Assembly: GCF_900996235.1 (NCBI RefSeq)
Contig: NZ_CAAJGM010000219.1
Location: 62,001 to 126,000, forward strand
Origin: Paraburkholderia sp. BCC1885
Lineage (GTDB): Bacteria; Pseudomonadota; Gammaproteobacteria; Burkholderiales; Burkholderiaceae
Direction of reading: 5' to 3'
Length of the DNA: 64,000 nucleotides
Shown here: one piece after another, positions 27,004-35,552 of the stretch
Layout: each line of letters opens with the position of its first letter
Numbering within the stretch: the first letter of the stretch is position 1
Notes under the pieces: generated by a model
What the model was told of the DNA's origin: nothing
What the model saw: the letters and a program-made list of their open reading frames with translations, nothing else
The model's database searches: none
Translations under genes and position numbers: made by a program

Positions 27004-27554
27004 TTGACGGGGCCTCCGGCGTCTTCGTCCAGGCGAGCATACATCCTGAAGTTACCCGGCGTGCCGCGCACCATGCGGTAAGCGCGCAGCAGGCCTTCGT
27101 AGCTGAAGCCGCATTTTCTCAGGACCGTGTCGGAGCGCAGATTTGTCTCAAGCACGACGCCCTGCACGCGCAAACGGCCTTCATGCGTGAACGCCCATGC
27201 GGTGACGGCCGCGCACACCGCGCTCGCAATGCCGCGTCCCCAGTAAGCGGGAGCCAGATCGTAGGCGATCTCGGCGCTGCGGTTGACGTCGGAGATGGTG
27301 TGAAAGCCGATCGTGCCGACGAGCGCGCCGTGCTCTTCATCGACGATTGCCATGCGGCGCATCGAGGTTGGCGCGCCCGATTCGTAGGCATCCAGCATGG
27401 GTACGAGGTCGGCGGCGGAACCCAGGTTCCAGCTGGTGTGCTCGATCACTTCGGGAATCGAAAGATAGTCGAACCATGCGGGAATATCCGTGCGTTCGAG
27501 TTGCCGTAGCACGATGCCGGGATAGCCGGAGTCCGGCGGAGATTCGATTCGCAT
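27000..27554 (-). CDS. GNAT acetyltransferase, RimJ-like (3)
   Basis: A 184-residue acetyltransferase starting MRIESPPDSGYPGIVLRQLERTD. It carries EIAYDLAPAYWGRGIASAVCAAVTAWAF, the acetyl-CoA-binding segment, and LETNLRSDTVLRKCGFSYEGLLRAYRMVRG. It is the first gene of the pair overlapping at 27000-27003. Two adjacent RimJ-like enzymes of different sequence suggest an old duplication, not a recent one. Substrate not assignable. Confidence 0.85.
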   Translation of the reverse strand: MRIESPPDSGYPGIVLRQLERTDIPAWFDYLSIPEVIEHTSWNLGSAADLVPMLDAYESGAPTSMRRMAIVDEEHGALVGTIGFHTISDVNRSAEIAYDLAPAYWGRGIASAVCAAVTAWAFTHEGRLRVQGVVLETNLRSDTVLRKCGFSYEGLLRAYRMVRGTPGNFRMYARLDEDAGGPVN

Positions 27555-27644
27555 AGAAAATGAAGTGCGTATTTGAACTATCTGCTGCCTGAACTACCTG
27601 CTGCCCACGCGCGAATGGCCGTCAGCATGGCATGGCCGCCAAAG

Positions 27645-27893
27645 TCACGTGCTGCGCTTGAGCGTCGCCAGAAAGCTCGCGTGCTCATCGGCTTCGGAGA
27701 CGCGAAAGCGCTCCCATTCCTCGTTCACACGGAGGTCGGCGAACAGGCCGGCTGGGTCCTCGTGAAAATGCAGAAACGCTTTGCCCTTGCGATAGAAAAC
27801 GCCCGGACGCGACTCCTTGAGCTCACCGCGTTCGCGTATCGCGGCGAGCAGATCGGCTAGAGCGGCGAGCGCTGCGGGTCCGGCATGCTTCAT
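27645..27893 (-). CDS. Small conserved protein of unknown function
   Basis: An 82-residue protein, MKHAGPAALAALADLLAAIR onward. A downstream EESPG-like loop, a strand rich in FYRKGKAFLHFHEDPAG and a final acidic helix EEWERFRVSEADEHASFLATL are visible. The alternating pattern and length look like a genuine single-domain cytosolic protein, and the start I chose has the sequence GGAGA in good position upstream. I do not recognise a family. It lies between two GNAT genes on the same strand, 34 bp downstream of the last of them. Confidence 0.6.
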   Translation of the reverse strand: MKHAGPAALAALADLLAAIRERGELKESRPGVFYRKGKAFLHFHEDPAGLFADLRVNEEWERFRVSEADEHASFLATLKRST

Positions 27894-27927
27894 CGGTCGG
27901 TCTCCTTGTCGGAGAACTGATTTTGCC

Positions 27928-28455
27928 TCACAAATGCTTGTAGTAAAACGTCGTGGCGCAGAACTCGCCATCCGGCATCAGCGCATATTTCGGCACCACG
28001 CCCGCGCGCTGCCAACCCGCGCGTTCATACAGGCGTTCGGCGTCGCCGCCCGTGACGGTATCGAGCACCAGCACGCTCTTGCCTTCCTCGCGCGCCACCG
28101 CATCGACGGCGGCCATCAACTGCTGCGCAATCCCGCGACGCCGCGCGCGCCGCGCCACCAGCATCTTCGCCACATCCGCCCGATGCGGCTGATTCTCAGG
28201 CTGCGCGGTAATCAGCTGCACGGTGCCGACGATATCGCCGGCGCCGCTTTCGGCAATCAACAGCACGCGCTCGTCGCGCGCCACGCCCTCGGCGACCCCG
28301 CGCCAGAACTGCAGCGCCTTCTCGCGCGCCAGCGGCAACATGAAGCTCACCGACGCGCCGCCTTCGACGCAATCGATCAGCACATCCGCCAGTGCTTCTA
28401 CGCAGTTGGCGGCTTCATGCGCGCCGACCCGCCGCACGCTCACCTCATCGCTCAT
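27928..28455 (-). CDS. GNAT acetyltransferase (4)
   Basis: A 175-residue acetyltransferase of a different subtype from the three upstream in coordinate. It has EALADVLIDCVEGGASVSFMLPL at the N-terminus, MLVARRARRRGIAQQLMAAVDAVAREEG as the acetyl-CoA-binding segment, and LVLDTVTGGDAERLYERAGW followed by GVVPKYALMPDGEFCATTFYYKHL. The last features are typical of N-acetyltransferases acting on small amines or amino acid analogues. It precedes the 82-residue unknown by 34 bp on the same strand, so the two may be cotranscribed. Confidence 0.86.
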   Translation of the reverse strand: MSDEVSVRRVGAHEAANCVEALADVLIDCVEGGASVSFMLPLAREKALQFWRGVAEGVARDERVLLIAESGAGDIVGTVQLITAQPENQPHRADVAKMLVARRARRRGIAQQLMAAVDAVAREEGKSVLVLDTVTGGDAERLYERAGWQRAGVVPKYALMPDGEFCATTFYYKHL

Positions 28456-28510
28456 CCGTTGCTCCTTGTCTGCATGAACGGTGCATCCTCAGAGGCATCA
28501 GCCTACACGG

Positions 28511-31500
28511 TTACGCCATTGCAGCCAACGCCGCGCCTCCCTGCAACAGGCCCGGAATTTCGTCGCGCGGAATGGGCCTGGAGAAAAAGAAGCCCTGCAT
28601 TTCGTCGCAGGCGCGTTCCTTGAGAAAGTCCAGTTGCGCGGACGTCTCCACGCCCTCCGCAATCACCTGCAGTTTCAGCGAATGCGCCAGCGCGATGATC
28701 GCCGACGTAATGGTCTCATCGTCTCCCGACACGCCAATATCCGACACAAACGAGCGGTCGATCTTCAGACGGTCCACCGGGAAGCGCTTCAGATAGCTCA
28801 GGCTCGAATAGCCGGTGCCGAAATCGTCGATGGCGAGCCCGATGCCCAGCGCGTGCAGCGAATTGAGCATCAACACCGCTTCCTCGGCGTTGCGCATGAT
28901 GGTGCTTTCGGTGAGTTCCAGTTCGAGATACTGCGGCTCGAGCCCGCTCTCCTCGAGTACCTGAGTCACGACCTTCACAATGTCGTGCTGCTGAAATTGC
29001 CGCGCGGACAGATTCACCGAGACCCGCGCCGGCGGCAAGCCCTCATCCTGCCAGGCCTTGTTTTGCCGGCACGCCTCGCGCAGCACCCATTCGGAAAGCG
29101 GCCCGATCAAGCCGCACTCTTCCGCCACCGGAATGAACGACGACGGCGGAATCAACCCGACTTCCGGATCGCGCCAACGCACCAGCGCCTCCATGCCGAC
29201 AATCTGCCCCGTCACGATATCCACCTGCGGCTGGTAGTGCAGCAGGAATTCGTTGTCGCGCAGGGCGCGCCGCAGACGTCGTTCGAGATTGAGGCGCGCG
29301 CCCGCGCTCGCGTTCATCTCCGGCTGGTAAAACTGGAAGTTGTTGCGGCCCATGTCCTTGGCGCGGTACATCGCGAGGTCGGCCTTCTTCATCAATGTTT
29401 CGGCGTCCTCGCCATCCTGCGGGAACAGGCTCGCGCCCATGCTGCAGCCCACGTACAGTTCGGTGCCGTCGAGCCACACCGGCTCCGAGATCGACGCGCG
29501 CACCCGCTCCATCCATGCGATCAGCGACTGCTCGTCGACCACATCCGTCATCACCACCACGAACTCGTCGCCGCCATGCCGCGCCACGGTGTCGCTCGCC
29601 CGCGCGCAGCGCGCGAGCCGCTCGGCGACCACGCTCAGCAGACGATCGCCGACGCTGTGTCCGAGGCTATCGTTGACGTTCTTGAAACCGTCGAGATCCA
29701 TGAACACGACGGCGACGCCCTTGTTGTGCCGCTGCGACACGATCAACGCGTGCTGCAAGCGGTCACGCAGCAGATTGCGGTTCGGCAGCCGGGTGAGGCT
29801 GTCGTAATTCGCCTGATATTCGAGCTGCTCCTGATAGCGGATCAGGTCGGTGACGTCATTGATGACGCCGATGTGATGCGTCGTCTCGCCATCCGGATTC
29901 GGCACCGGCGCGACAAACAGCTGGTTCCAGAACAGCGCGCCGTCCTTGCGGTAATTGCGCAGCACGGCGCTGACTTCGCGATTGGCGGCGAGCGACTGGC
30001 GGATCAAGGCAATGCCTTCCTGATCCCGGTCGTCGCGCTGCAACAGACGGCAATCCTGGCCGACCACCTCGGAGGCCTCATAGCCGGTAATCCGCTTGAA
30101 CGCCGGATTCACGTATTCGATCAGATTGCCGGCCGCGGTGGGCGCCGTAATCAGAATCGCGTTCACGCTGGCGTCGAGCGCGCGGCTTTGCAGGCGCAGC
30201 GCGAGGTCGGCGCGCTTGCGCTCGGTGATGTCGGTATAGGAGCCGAGCACGCCGATCACCCGGCCGTCGCTATCGGTAAACGGCAGCTTGCTCGTGACGG
30301 TGGTGCGATGCACGCCGTCGATCATCAGGTCCACTTCGAAGTTCATCTTCGGCACACCGGTGCTGACGACTTCCATGTCGTGGGCGCGGACCTCGTCGGC
30401 AAGCGCGCGCCACGGCAGATCGTGGTCGGTCTTGCCCACCACCTGCTCGGGGTACGCCAGACCGGCATCGCGGGCGAACGCCATATTGCAGCCCAGATAG
30501 CGCGAGTCCTGATCCTTCCAGAAGACCCTCTGCGGAATGTTGTCGATCACCGTTTCGAGCATCTGGTTCGAGCGCTGCGCCTCCGCTTCGGCGTTGATCT
30601 GCTCGGTGACGTCGTCGGCCAGTACGAAGGTGGCCGGCCGGCCCTGGTAGGTCAGATAGTGATACGAAATGTCGGCGCTGATGGTCGAGCCGTCCTTGCG
30701 CCGGTGATGCCACACGCCCGCCATGGTGCGGCCCAGCTTCGGACTGCCCTCGCTACGCGACAGATGCGATTCGAGGCGGCCGATCTCGCCGCTCGGCCGG
30801 ATCGCCCGGATCGTCATGGCGAGAAACTCGCTCTCCGAATAGCCGTATTGCTGCACCGCCGCGGCGTTGATGGCGAGAAAACGCAGCGTCTCCCGATCGA
30901 AGATGTACATCGGCACCGGATGGGTATCGAACAGGCCGCGAAAGCGCTCGTCGTTGCGGCGCAAGGCTTTCGCCACCCGCAGCCGTTCGCGCGCCGCGCT
31001 TTCGCGGGCGCCGAATGTGTAGATCAGGAGCGCGCTGCCGGCCAGCATGGTGAAGATCAGCAGCAGCATGGCGTGCCGGGCCTGACGGGTCGACTGCATC
31101 AGGGATATTTGCAGCGCCTCGGTTTCCTGCTGGCGCAAGGTGGCCAGCACGGCTTCGACGCCGCGCAGTTGCGTCCCCAACCGGGTATAAGCCGACGCCG
31201 CCCAGGCGCGCGATTCGTCCGGCGCGCTGCCCCGGGCACGCTGCAGCGTGGCCGCGATTTCGGCTTGTACGCCGTGGCTTGCGCTATTCAGCTTGCCGAG
31301 CGAGGCGGCCAACGTGGGGTCGTCGGCGAGTTCGACGGCCAGGGTGTGCTCGAGACCGGCGAGCGAGTGCGTCATCGCCGACGCGGCGTCGGCCGGCTCC
31401 GGCCGCCCGCTCGCTTCGAAGCGCCCCAGCGCCGCCAGGCCGTCGTCGAGCGCGGCACGATAGGCATCGAGATTCCGATGGATGTCGATCGCGCGCAGCG

Positions 31501-31621
31501 TGCGCACGTCGGCGTCGCGCTGGCCGCGAATCTGCGTATAGGCGACGCACGCGTTCGCGCCGACCGCTGCGGCCACGACTGCCAGATTGATCAGCAGCCG
31601 CCTCGATAGAAAAGGATTCAT
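28511..31621 (-). CDS. Membrane PAS/LOV-like GGDEF-EAL c-di-GMP protein
   Basis: A 1036-residue c-di-GMP turnover protein. Two membrane helices (about residues 8-28 and 182-204) enclose a periplasmic helical sensor region. Three PAS domains follow: about 230-340, 350-470 and 478-590. The third looks LOV-like, with GQDCRLLQ (C524), VNPAFKRITGY, NYRKDG and FWN, but the usual glutamine before the last strand (GVQxD) is Ile. The GGDEF domain keeps the full GGDEF at 683-687 and the inhibitory RxxD (RASD, 674-677), so it should make c-di-GMP and be feedback-inhibited. The EAL domain has E811 and DDFGTGYSSL, so phosphodiesterase activity is also plausible. No operon partner is evident. Confidence 0.9.
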   Translation of the reverse strand: MNPFLSRRLLINLAVVAAAVGANACVAYTQIRGQRDADVRTLRAIDIHRNLDAYRAALDDGLAALGRFEASGRPEPADAASAMTHSLAGLEHTLAVELADDPTLAASLGKLNSASHGVQAEIAATLQRARGSAPDESRAWAASAYTRLGTQLRGVEAVLATLRQQETEALQISLMQSTRQARHAMLLLIFTMLAGSALLIYTFGARESAARERLRVAKALRRNDERFRGLFDTHPVPMYIFDRETLRFLAINAAAVQQYGYSESEFLAMTIRAIRPSGEIGRLESHLSRSEGSPKLGRTMAGVWHHRRKDGSTISADISYHYLTYQGRPATFVLADDVTEQINAEAEAQRSNQMLETVIDNIPQRVFWKDQDSRYLGCNMAFARDAGLAYPEQVVGKTDHDLPWRALADEVRAHDMEVVSTGVPKMNFEVDLMIDGVHRTTVTSKLPFTDSDGRVIGVLGSYTDITERKRADLALRLQSRALDASVNAILITAPTAAGNLIEYVNPAFKRITGYEASEVVGQDCRLLQRDDRDQEGIALIRQSLAANREVSAVLRNYRKDGALFWNQLFVAPVPNPDGETTHHIGVINDVTDLIRYQEQLEYQANYDSLTRLPNRNLLRDRLQHALIVSQRHNKGVAVVFMDLDGFKNVNDSLGHSVGDRLLSVVAERLARCARASDTVARHGGDEFVVVMTDVVDEQSLIAWMERVRASISEPVWLDGTELYVGCSMGASLFPQDGEDAETLMKKADLAMYRAKDMGRNNFQFYQPEMNASAGARLNLERRLRRALRDNEFLLHYQPQVDIVTGQIVGMEALVRWRDPEVGLIPPSSFIPVAEECGLIGPLSEWVLREACRQNKAWQDEGLPPARVSVNLSARQFQQHDIVKVVTQVLEESGLEPQYLELELTESTIMRNAEEAVLMLNSLHALGIGLAIDDFGTGYSSLSYLKRFPVDRLKIDRSFVSDIGVSGDDETITSAIIALAHSLKLQVIAEGVETSAQLDFLKERACDEMQGFFFSRPIPRDEIPGLLQGGAALAAMA

Positions 31622-31811
31622 GGGCTCCGAACGTCATTCGTTCTGCGGGCGGGAGCGCGCTCGGGGTCGTCCGCGTTCGATGCGTCGTGTAGCACGTGCA
31701 TCTTCCTGCATCCGCCCGGTCTCTGGGTCTTTTGCGCGCCAACCTTTGGTTAACGGCAGCCACAGGATCGGCTTGAGGGACGATTTGTGAATTTTTTGTG
31801 AGAAACGGCGG

Positions 31812-31835
31812 CCGGCTGGACGTGGCCAGCCAAAC
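31812..31835 (-). terminator. Weak hairpin after the nitrate-reductase-associated-type gene
   Basis: GGCTGG (31814-31819) pairs with CCAGCC (31826-31831) just after the stop codon on the minus strand. No immediate T-tract follows, so this is a weak terminator or processing hairpin. Confidence 0.28.
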
Positions 31836-32312
31836 CTAGCCGGCCAGCCCGAATTCCTTCATGGCGGGCACGAAGTCGTGATTCGCTTCCGGCTTGCGCG
31901 ACAGCTTGGCGAGCACATAGCGCCTGAACGGATCGAGCTGCGCCCATTGATCGACGCTCGGCTCGCGCAGACTGGCGAGCGCCGCCTGGTTCGCCACCCC
32001 TTGCGGCACCGCATCCGTGCGGCGCCACGCCGGGGCCTCTTCCGGCGTGAACCACTCGGGCTCGACGCCGGCATGGGTGCGCAGCATTTCAAACAGTGCA
32101 TGATCGAAATTCGGCTCGATCGCGGCGTCTTCCTCCACCGGAAAGCGCGCCAGCAGCTTACGGTCTTCGTATGGCAGCATCTGCCATTGGGCGAGCGACA
32201 CGCGCAAGCCGAAGCGGTCGAGATTGAAACGGACCGCCATCGGGATATAGGTGAAATCCTCCGAAGATTCGACTTCGAAGCCGAACAGGAGGGGCGCGTC
32301 GTTCAGTCCCAT
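31836..32312 (-). CDS. Nitrate-reductase-associated-type conserved protein
   Basis: A 158-residue protein, MGLNDAPLLFGFEVESSEDF onward, that I assign to the small conserved family named for an association with nitrate reductase. Recognisable stretches are FTYIPMAVRFNLDRFGLRVSLAQWQMLPYEDRKLL and FRRYVLAKLSRKPEANHDFVPAMKEFGL. The function of the family is unknown. I prefer the ATG at 32312: further upstream in frame the sequence is only Arg/Pro/Gly. It diverges from fdhD, a maturation factor of a molybdoenzyme, which supports a molybdoenzyme-related role, but no nitrate reductase gene is in the window. Confidence 0.7.
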   Translation of the reverse strand: MGLNDAPLLFGFEVESSEDFTYIPMAVRFNLDRFGLRVSLAQWQMLPYEDRKLLARFPVEEDAAIEPNFDHALFEMLRTHAGVEPEWFTPEEAPAWRRTDAVPQGVANQAALASLREPSVDQWAQLDPFRRYVLAKLSRKPEANHDFVPAMKEFGLAG

Positions 32313-32405
32313 GGCAATGTCCTCGTCGATGCTTTTCTTTGCATGCGCGTTGTTGCGTGCTGTTGCGCGTCGTTGGCGCCGTTGCGGCCTGCGGCGGCTT
32401 GGGCC

Positions 32406-32463
32406 GCTTGCCGGGCCTTGCGGCGGTTTGCGGGGGCTTGCCGGGCCTTGCCGCGGTTTGCGG
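32406..32463 (+). repeat. Two tandem copies of a 28-base GC-rich direct repeat
   Basis: GCTTGCCGGGCCTTGCGGCG... at 32406 recurs at 32436 with one mismatch and a 30-base period, in the divergent spacer between the nitrate-reductase-associated gene and fdhD. More degenerate GCCTGCGG-like units flank it. It is low complexity and may simply be expansion of a simple GC-rich sequence. Confidence 0.7.
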
Positions 32464-32575
32464 CCGGCCAACACGGAATGCCGCCTTGAGGTATTTTAGA
32501 ACCTTATTCGCGCAGCGGCGGCCCGCCTGGCTTCAGCGGCCCGCGCTCGCATCGCATGGTGAAAGGAGTCAGGTT

Positions 32576-33403
32576 GTGAACGAACTGGAACTGGAAACGG
32601 CCGGCCAGACGGGCATCGTCGAGCGCCAGGTGCGCCGGCATCGCGGCGACACGGTGGAAACCGTCGCGGATCAGGTCGGGCAGGAGTGGCCGGTGGCGCT
32701 GGTCTTCAACGGCATTTCGCACGCGGTGATGATGTGCACGCCGCGCGATCTGGAGGCGTTTGCGGTCGGATTCGCGATTTCGGAAGGCATCGTCGAGCGC
32801 GGCAGCGACATTCAGGACATCGAAGTCGTGCTGCACGATGGCGAATTGCCGCACGCCGAGGTGCAATTGCAGGTCGTGCAACGGGCGTTCGTGGCGCTGA
32901 AGGAAAAGCGCCGGGCGCTCGCCGGACGGACCGGCTGCGGCGTCTGCGGCATCGAAAGCATCGACCTGCTGGATCTGAAGCCCGAGCGCGTGCCGGATAC
33001 GGGCTTTCTGCAGCGGCTCGCGCCGGATGCGATTGCGCGCGCGGCGCGCGCTTTGCCCGAGCACCAGGCGCTGACCCGGGCAACCGGCGGCCTGCACGCG
33101 GCCGCATGGTGCGATGCGAGCGGCGCGATCCGCCTCGCTTTCGAGGACGTGGGCCGGCATAACGCGCTGGATAAGCTGATCGGGCAACTGGTGCTCGATC
33201 GCGCGGATACCAAAGACGGATTCGTGTTCCTGTCGAGCCGTGCGAGCTATGAACTGGTGCGCAAGGCCGCGCGCGTCGACGTGCCGATGCTGGCGACCAT
33301 CTCGGCGCCGTCGTCGCTGGCCATTTCGATTGCGCGCCAGGCCGGCGTGCGGCTGGTGAGTTTCTGCCGGGAAGCGGGTTACGTCGATTACGAGACGGTT
33401 TGA
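32576..33403 (+). CDS. fdhD: Formate dehydrogenase accessory sulfurtransferase FdhD
   Basis: A 275-residue protein that transfers sulfur from the cysteine desulfurase to the molybdenum cofactor of formate dehydrogenase. The family CxxC is C121 and C124 in GRTGCGVCGIESI, the same positions as in the E. coli protein. I chose the GTG at 32576 because AGGAG lies seven bases upstream; the open frame reaches far upstream but that part is GC-rich low-complexity sequence. It also has AFAVGFAISEGIV and the GRHNALDKLIG C-terminal motif. The formate dehydrogenase structural genes are not in the window. It is divergent from the nitrate-reductase-associated gene. Confidence 0.92.
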   Translation: MNELELETAGQTGIVERQVRRHRGDTVETVADQVGQEWPVALVFNGISHAVMMCTPRDLEAFAVGFAISEGIVERGSDIQDIEVVLHDGELPHAEVQLQVVQRAFVALKEKRRALAGRTGCGVCGIESIDLLDLKPERVPDTGFLQRLAPDAIARAARALPEHQALTRATGGLHAAAWCDASGAIRLAFEDVGRHNALDKLIGQLVLDRADTKDGFVFLSSRASYELVRKAARVDVPMLATISAPSSLAISIARQAGVRLVSFCREAGYVDYETV

Positions 33404-33449
33404 GGATCAAGCGGTGCGGCCGCGCCTCGGCGACCGCGCCCCGTCCGTC

Positions 33450-34214
33450 TTAATCGAACTGCCGGAAATCCGGCTTGCGTTTCTCGAAGAACGCCTTGAA
33501 TGCCTCACGCGCTTCCGGCGCGAGCAGCATCTTGCCGAAGTGCAGTGCTTCCTCCGTCATCTGCGTTTGCAATTCATGGTGGCTCGCGCGCTTCATCAAT
33601 GACTTGGTGACACGCAACGACGACGCCGGCAACGCCGCCAGTTTCGTGGCCTGTTCCAGCGCAAAAGCATCGACCTCCGCAACCGGCAGCAGACGGTTCA
33701 CGAAGCCCATACGCTGCGCTTCAGGCGCGTCGAAAGCCTCGCCTAGCAACAGCTTTTCCGCCGCCGCCTGATAACCGGCCACACGCTGCAACAGCAGGCT
33801 CGACGCCGCTTCCGGACACAGTCCCAACTGCGCGAACGGCAGCGAGAAGGTCGCGGTGTCGGCGGCGTAGACGAGGTCGCAATGCAGCAACAGCGTGGTG
33901 CCGATACCCACCGCCGCGCCCGCCACCGACGCCACCACGGGCTTTTCCGCCGAGCTGATGGCGCGCAGGAACTGAAACACCGGCGCATTCTCGCCCATCG
34001 GCGGGCTCTTCATGAAGTCTTCGAGATCGTTGCCGGCGCTGAAAATCCCCACGCTGCCGCGAAACAGGATGGCCCGCACGGCCGCGTCGCCCTGGGCTTC
34101 GACGAGTGCGTCGGCCATCGTCTGATACATGGCGGCCGTAATCGCGTTCTTCTTCTCGGGCCGGTTGAAGGCAATCGTCAGCACGCCGTTGGCGCGCTCG
34201 ACCAGAATGTCCAT
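33450..34214 (-). CDS. Enoyl-CoA hydratase/isomerase family protein
   Basis: A 254-residue crotonase-fold enzyme. Conserved elements are NRPEKKNAITAAMYQTM, the oxyanion-hole loop RGSVGIFSAGNDLEDF, and VASVAGAAVGIGTTLLLHCDLVYAAD. One family glutamate position is EAASSLLLQR. I chose the ATG at 34214 because AGGAG lies six bases upstream; an ATG at 34220 is adjacent to that site and too close. It is last in the beta-oxidation cluster but separated from the thiolase by a hairpin terminator at 34259-34292, so it may have its own promoter. Hydratase versus isomerase cannot be decided by eye. Confidence 0.88.
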   Translation of the reverse strand: MDILVERANGVLTIAFNRPEKKNAITAAMYQTMADALVEAQGDAAVRAILFRGSVGIFSAGNDLEDFMKSPPMGENAPVFQFLRAISSAEKPVVASVAGAAVGIGTTLLLHCDLVYAADTATFSLPFAQLGLCPEAASSLLLQRVAGYQAAAEKLLLGEAFDAPEAQRMGFVNRLLPVAEVDAFALEQATKLAALPASSLRVTKSLMKRASHHELQTQMTEEALHFGKMLLAPEAREAFKAFFEKRKPDFRQFD

Positions 34215-34258
34215 CGTCATCTCCTCGCTTGGTGCTGCTCGCTTCATCTGAATGGAAA

Positions 34259-34292
34259 AACGGTTCGCAAGCCTCGCGGCCTGCGAACCGTT
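34259..34292 (-). terminator. Terminator after the thiolase gene
   Basis: AACGGTTCGCA (34259-34269) and TGCGAACCGTT (34282-34292) form an 11-bp stem, continued by three inner pairs around TCGC. On the minus strand the stem is followed by a T-run (GTTTTTCC). It ends transcripts reading through the thiolase and lies between it and the enoyl-CoA hydratase. Confidence 0.75.
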
Positions 34293-34323
34293 CTGCGGTC
34301 TTTGCGGGACCATGAATACTGGC

Positions 34324-35523
34324 TTACAGGCGCTCGATGATGCCTGCCGCGCCCATCCCCGTACCGACACACATGGTGATCATGCCGTACTTGTAGTTAC
34401 GGCGACGCAGACCGTGCACCACCGTCGACGCACGAATCGCGCCCGTCGCACCCAGCGGGTGACCCAAGGCGATCGCGCCGCCCAGCGGGTTGATCTTCGA
34501 CGGATCGAGACCGAGGTCCTGGATCACCGCCAGCGACTGCGCGGCAAAGGCCTCGTTCAGTTCGATCCAGTCGAGGTCTTCCTGCTTCAGGCCGGCGGCC
34601 TTCAGCGCGGCCGGAATTGCTTCCTTCGGACCGATGCCCATGATTTCCGGCGGCACGCCGCGCACGGCAAAGCTGACGAAACGGGCGAGCGGCGTCAGGT
34701 TGAATTCCTTCAGCATCTTTTCCGAAACGACGATCAGCGCACCCGCGCCGTCCGAGGTCTGCGAGCTATTGCCGGCCGTCACCGAGCCCTTGTTGGCGAA
34801 CACGGTGCGCAGTTTGGCGAGGCCTTCCATCGACGTGTCCGCACGCGGACCTTCGTCGAGCGCCACTTCGCGCGTCTTCACCTTCACTTCGCCGCTGGCG
34901 AGATCGGGGAAACGCTCGGTGATCGTGTAGGCAGCGATTTCGTCGTTGAACTCACCGGCTTGCTGCGCAGCGATGGCGCGGCGATGCGATTCCACCGAAA
35001 ACTGGTCTTGCGCCTCGCGGCTGATCTTCCAGCGCTCGGCCACCTTCTCGGCGGTCAGGCCCATGCCGTAGGCGATGCCGAAGTCTTCGCTGCGATCGAA
35101 GATGTGCGGCGACATCGACGGCTTGTTGCCCATCATCGGCACCATGCTCATCGATTCGCAGCCGCCGGCGATCATCGCGTCCGATTCGCCGACGCGGATG
35201 CGGTCGGCGGCCATCGCCAGCGCCGTCAGGCCCGAAGCGCAGAACCGGTTAACCGTCACGCCACCTACCGTATTCGGCAGACCAGCCAGCAGCGCACCCA
35301 TCCGCGCCACGTTCAGACCTTGCTCCGCTTCCGGAATCGCGCAACCGATGATGGCGTCTTCGATCACCTTGGTATCGAGACCGGGCACCTGCGCCACGGC
35401 CGCCTTGATCGCGTGCACTAGCAGTTCGTCCGGGCGCGTGTTCTTGAACATGCCGCGCGGCGCCTTGCCGATCGGCGTGCGGCTGGCGGCGACGATGTAG
35501 GCGTCTTGCAATTGCTTTGTCAT
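34324..35523 (-). CDS. Acetyl-CoA C-acyltransferase (thiolase)
   Basis: A 399-residue thiolase performing the last step of beta-oxidation, splitting 3-ketoacyl-CoA to acetyl-CoA plus the shortened acyl-CoA. The nucleophilic Cys is in NRFCASGLTALAMAADRI, the catalytic His in GGAIALGHPLGATGAI, and the C-terminal Cys in TMCVGTGMGAAG. A strong GAGGAG precedes the ATG. It is 29 bp downstream of the bifunctional dehydrogenase/hydratase. A FadA-like role fits the operon; a biosynthetic role is less likely. Confidence 0.93.
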   Translation of the reverse strand: MTKQLQDAYIVAASRTPIGKAPRGMFKNTRPDELLVHAIKAAVAQVPGLDTKVIEDAIIGCAIPEAEQGLNVARMGALLAGLPNTVGGVTVNRFCASGLTALAMAADRIRVGESDAMIAGGCESMSMVPMMGNKPSMSPHIFDRSEDFGIAYGMGLTAEKVAERWKISREAQDQFSVESHRRAIAAQQAGEFNDEIAAYTITERFPDLASGEVKVKTREVALDEGPRADTSMEGLAKLRTVFANKGSVTAGNSSQTSDGAGALIVVSEKMLKEFNLTPLARFVSFAVRGVPPEIMGIGPKEAIPAALKAAGLKQEDLDWIELNEAFAAQSLAVIQDLGLDPSKINPLGGAIALGHPLGATGAIRASTVVHGLRRRNYKYGMITMCVGTGMGAAGIIERL

Positions 35524-35552
35524 TTGAGGCTCCTCAATGTGCTCGTCGCGCT

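Noticed and set aside
28481..31609. Long open frame antisense to the GGDEF-EAL gene
   Set aside because: It mirrors the codon structure of the real gene in GC-rich DNA, with no recognisable domain and Arg/His/Gln-rich composition.
32406..32463. Possible CRISPR-like repeat before fdhD
   Set aside because: Only two adjacent copies without unique spacers and no cas gene; better explained as low-complexity tandem duplication.
32339..32575. Upstream extension of FdhD
   Set aside because: The frame stays open but encodes Gly/Leu/Ala-rich low-complexity sequence; the GTG at 32576 has the Shine-Dalgarno.
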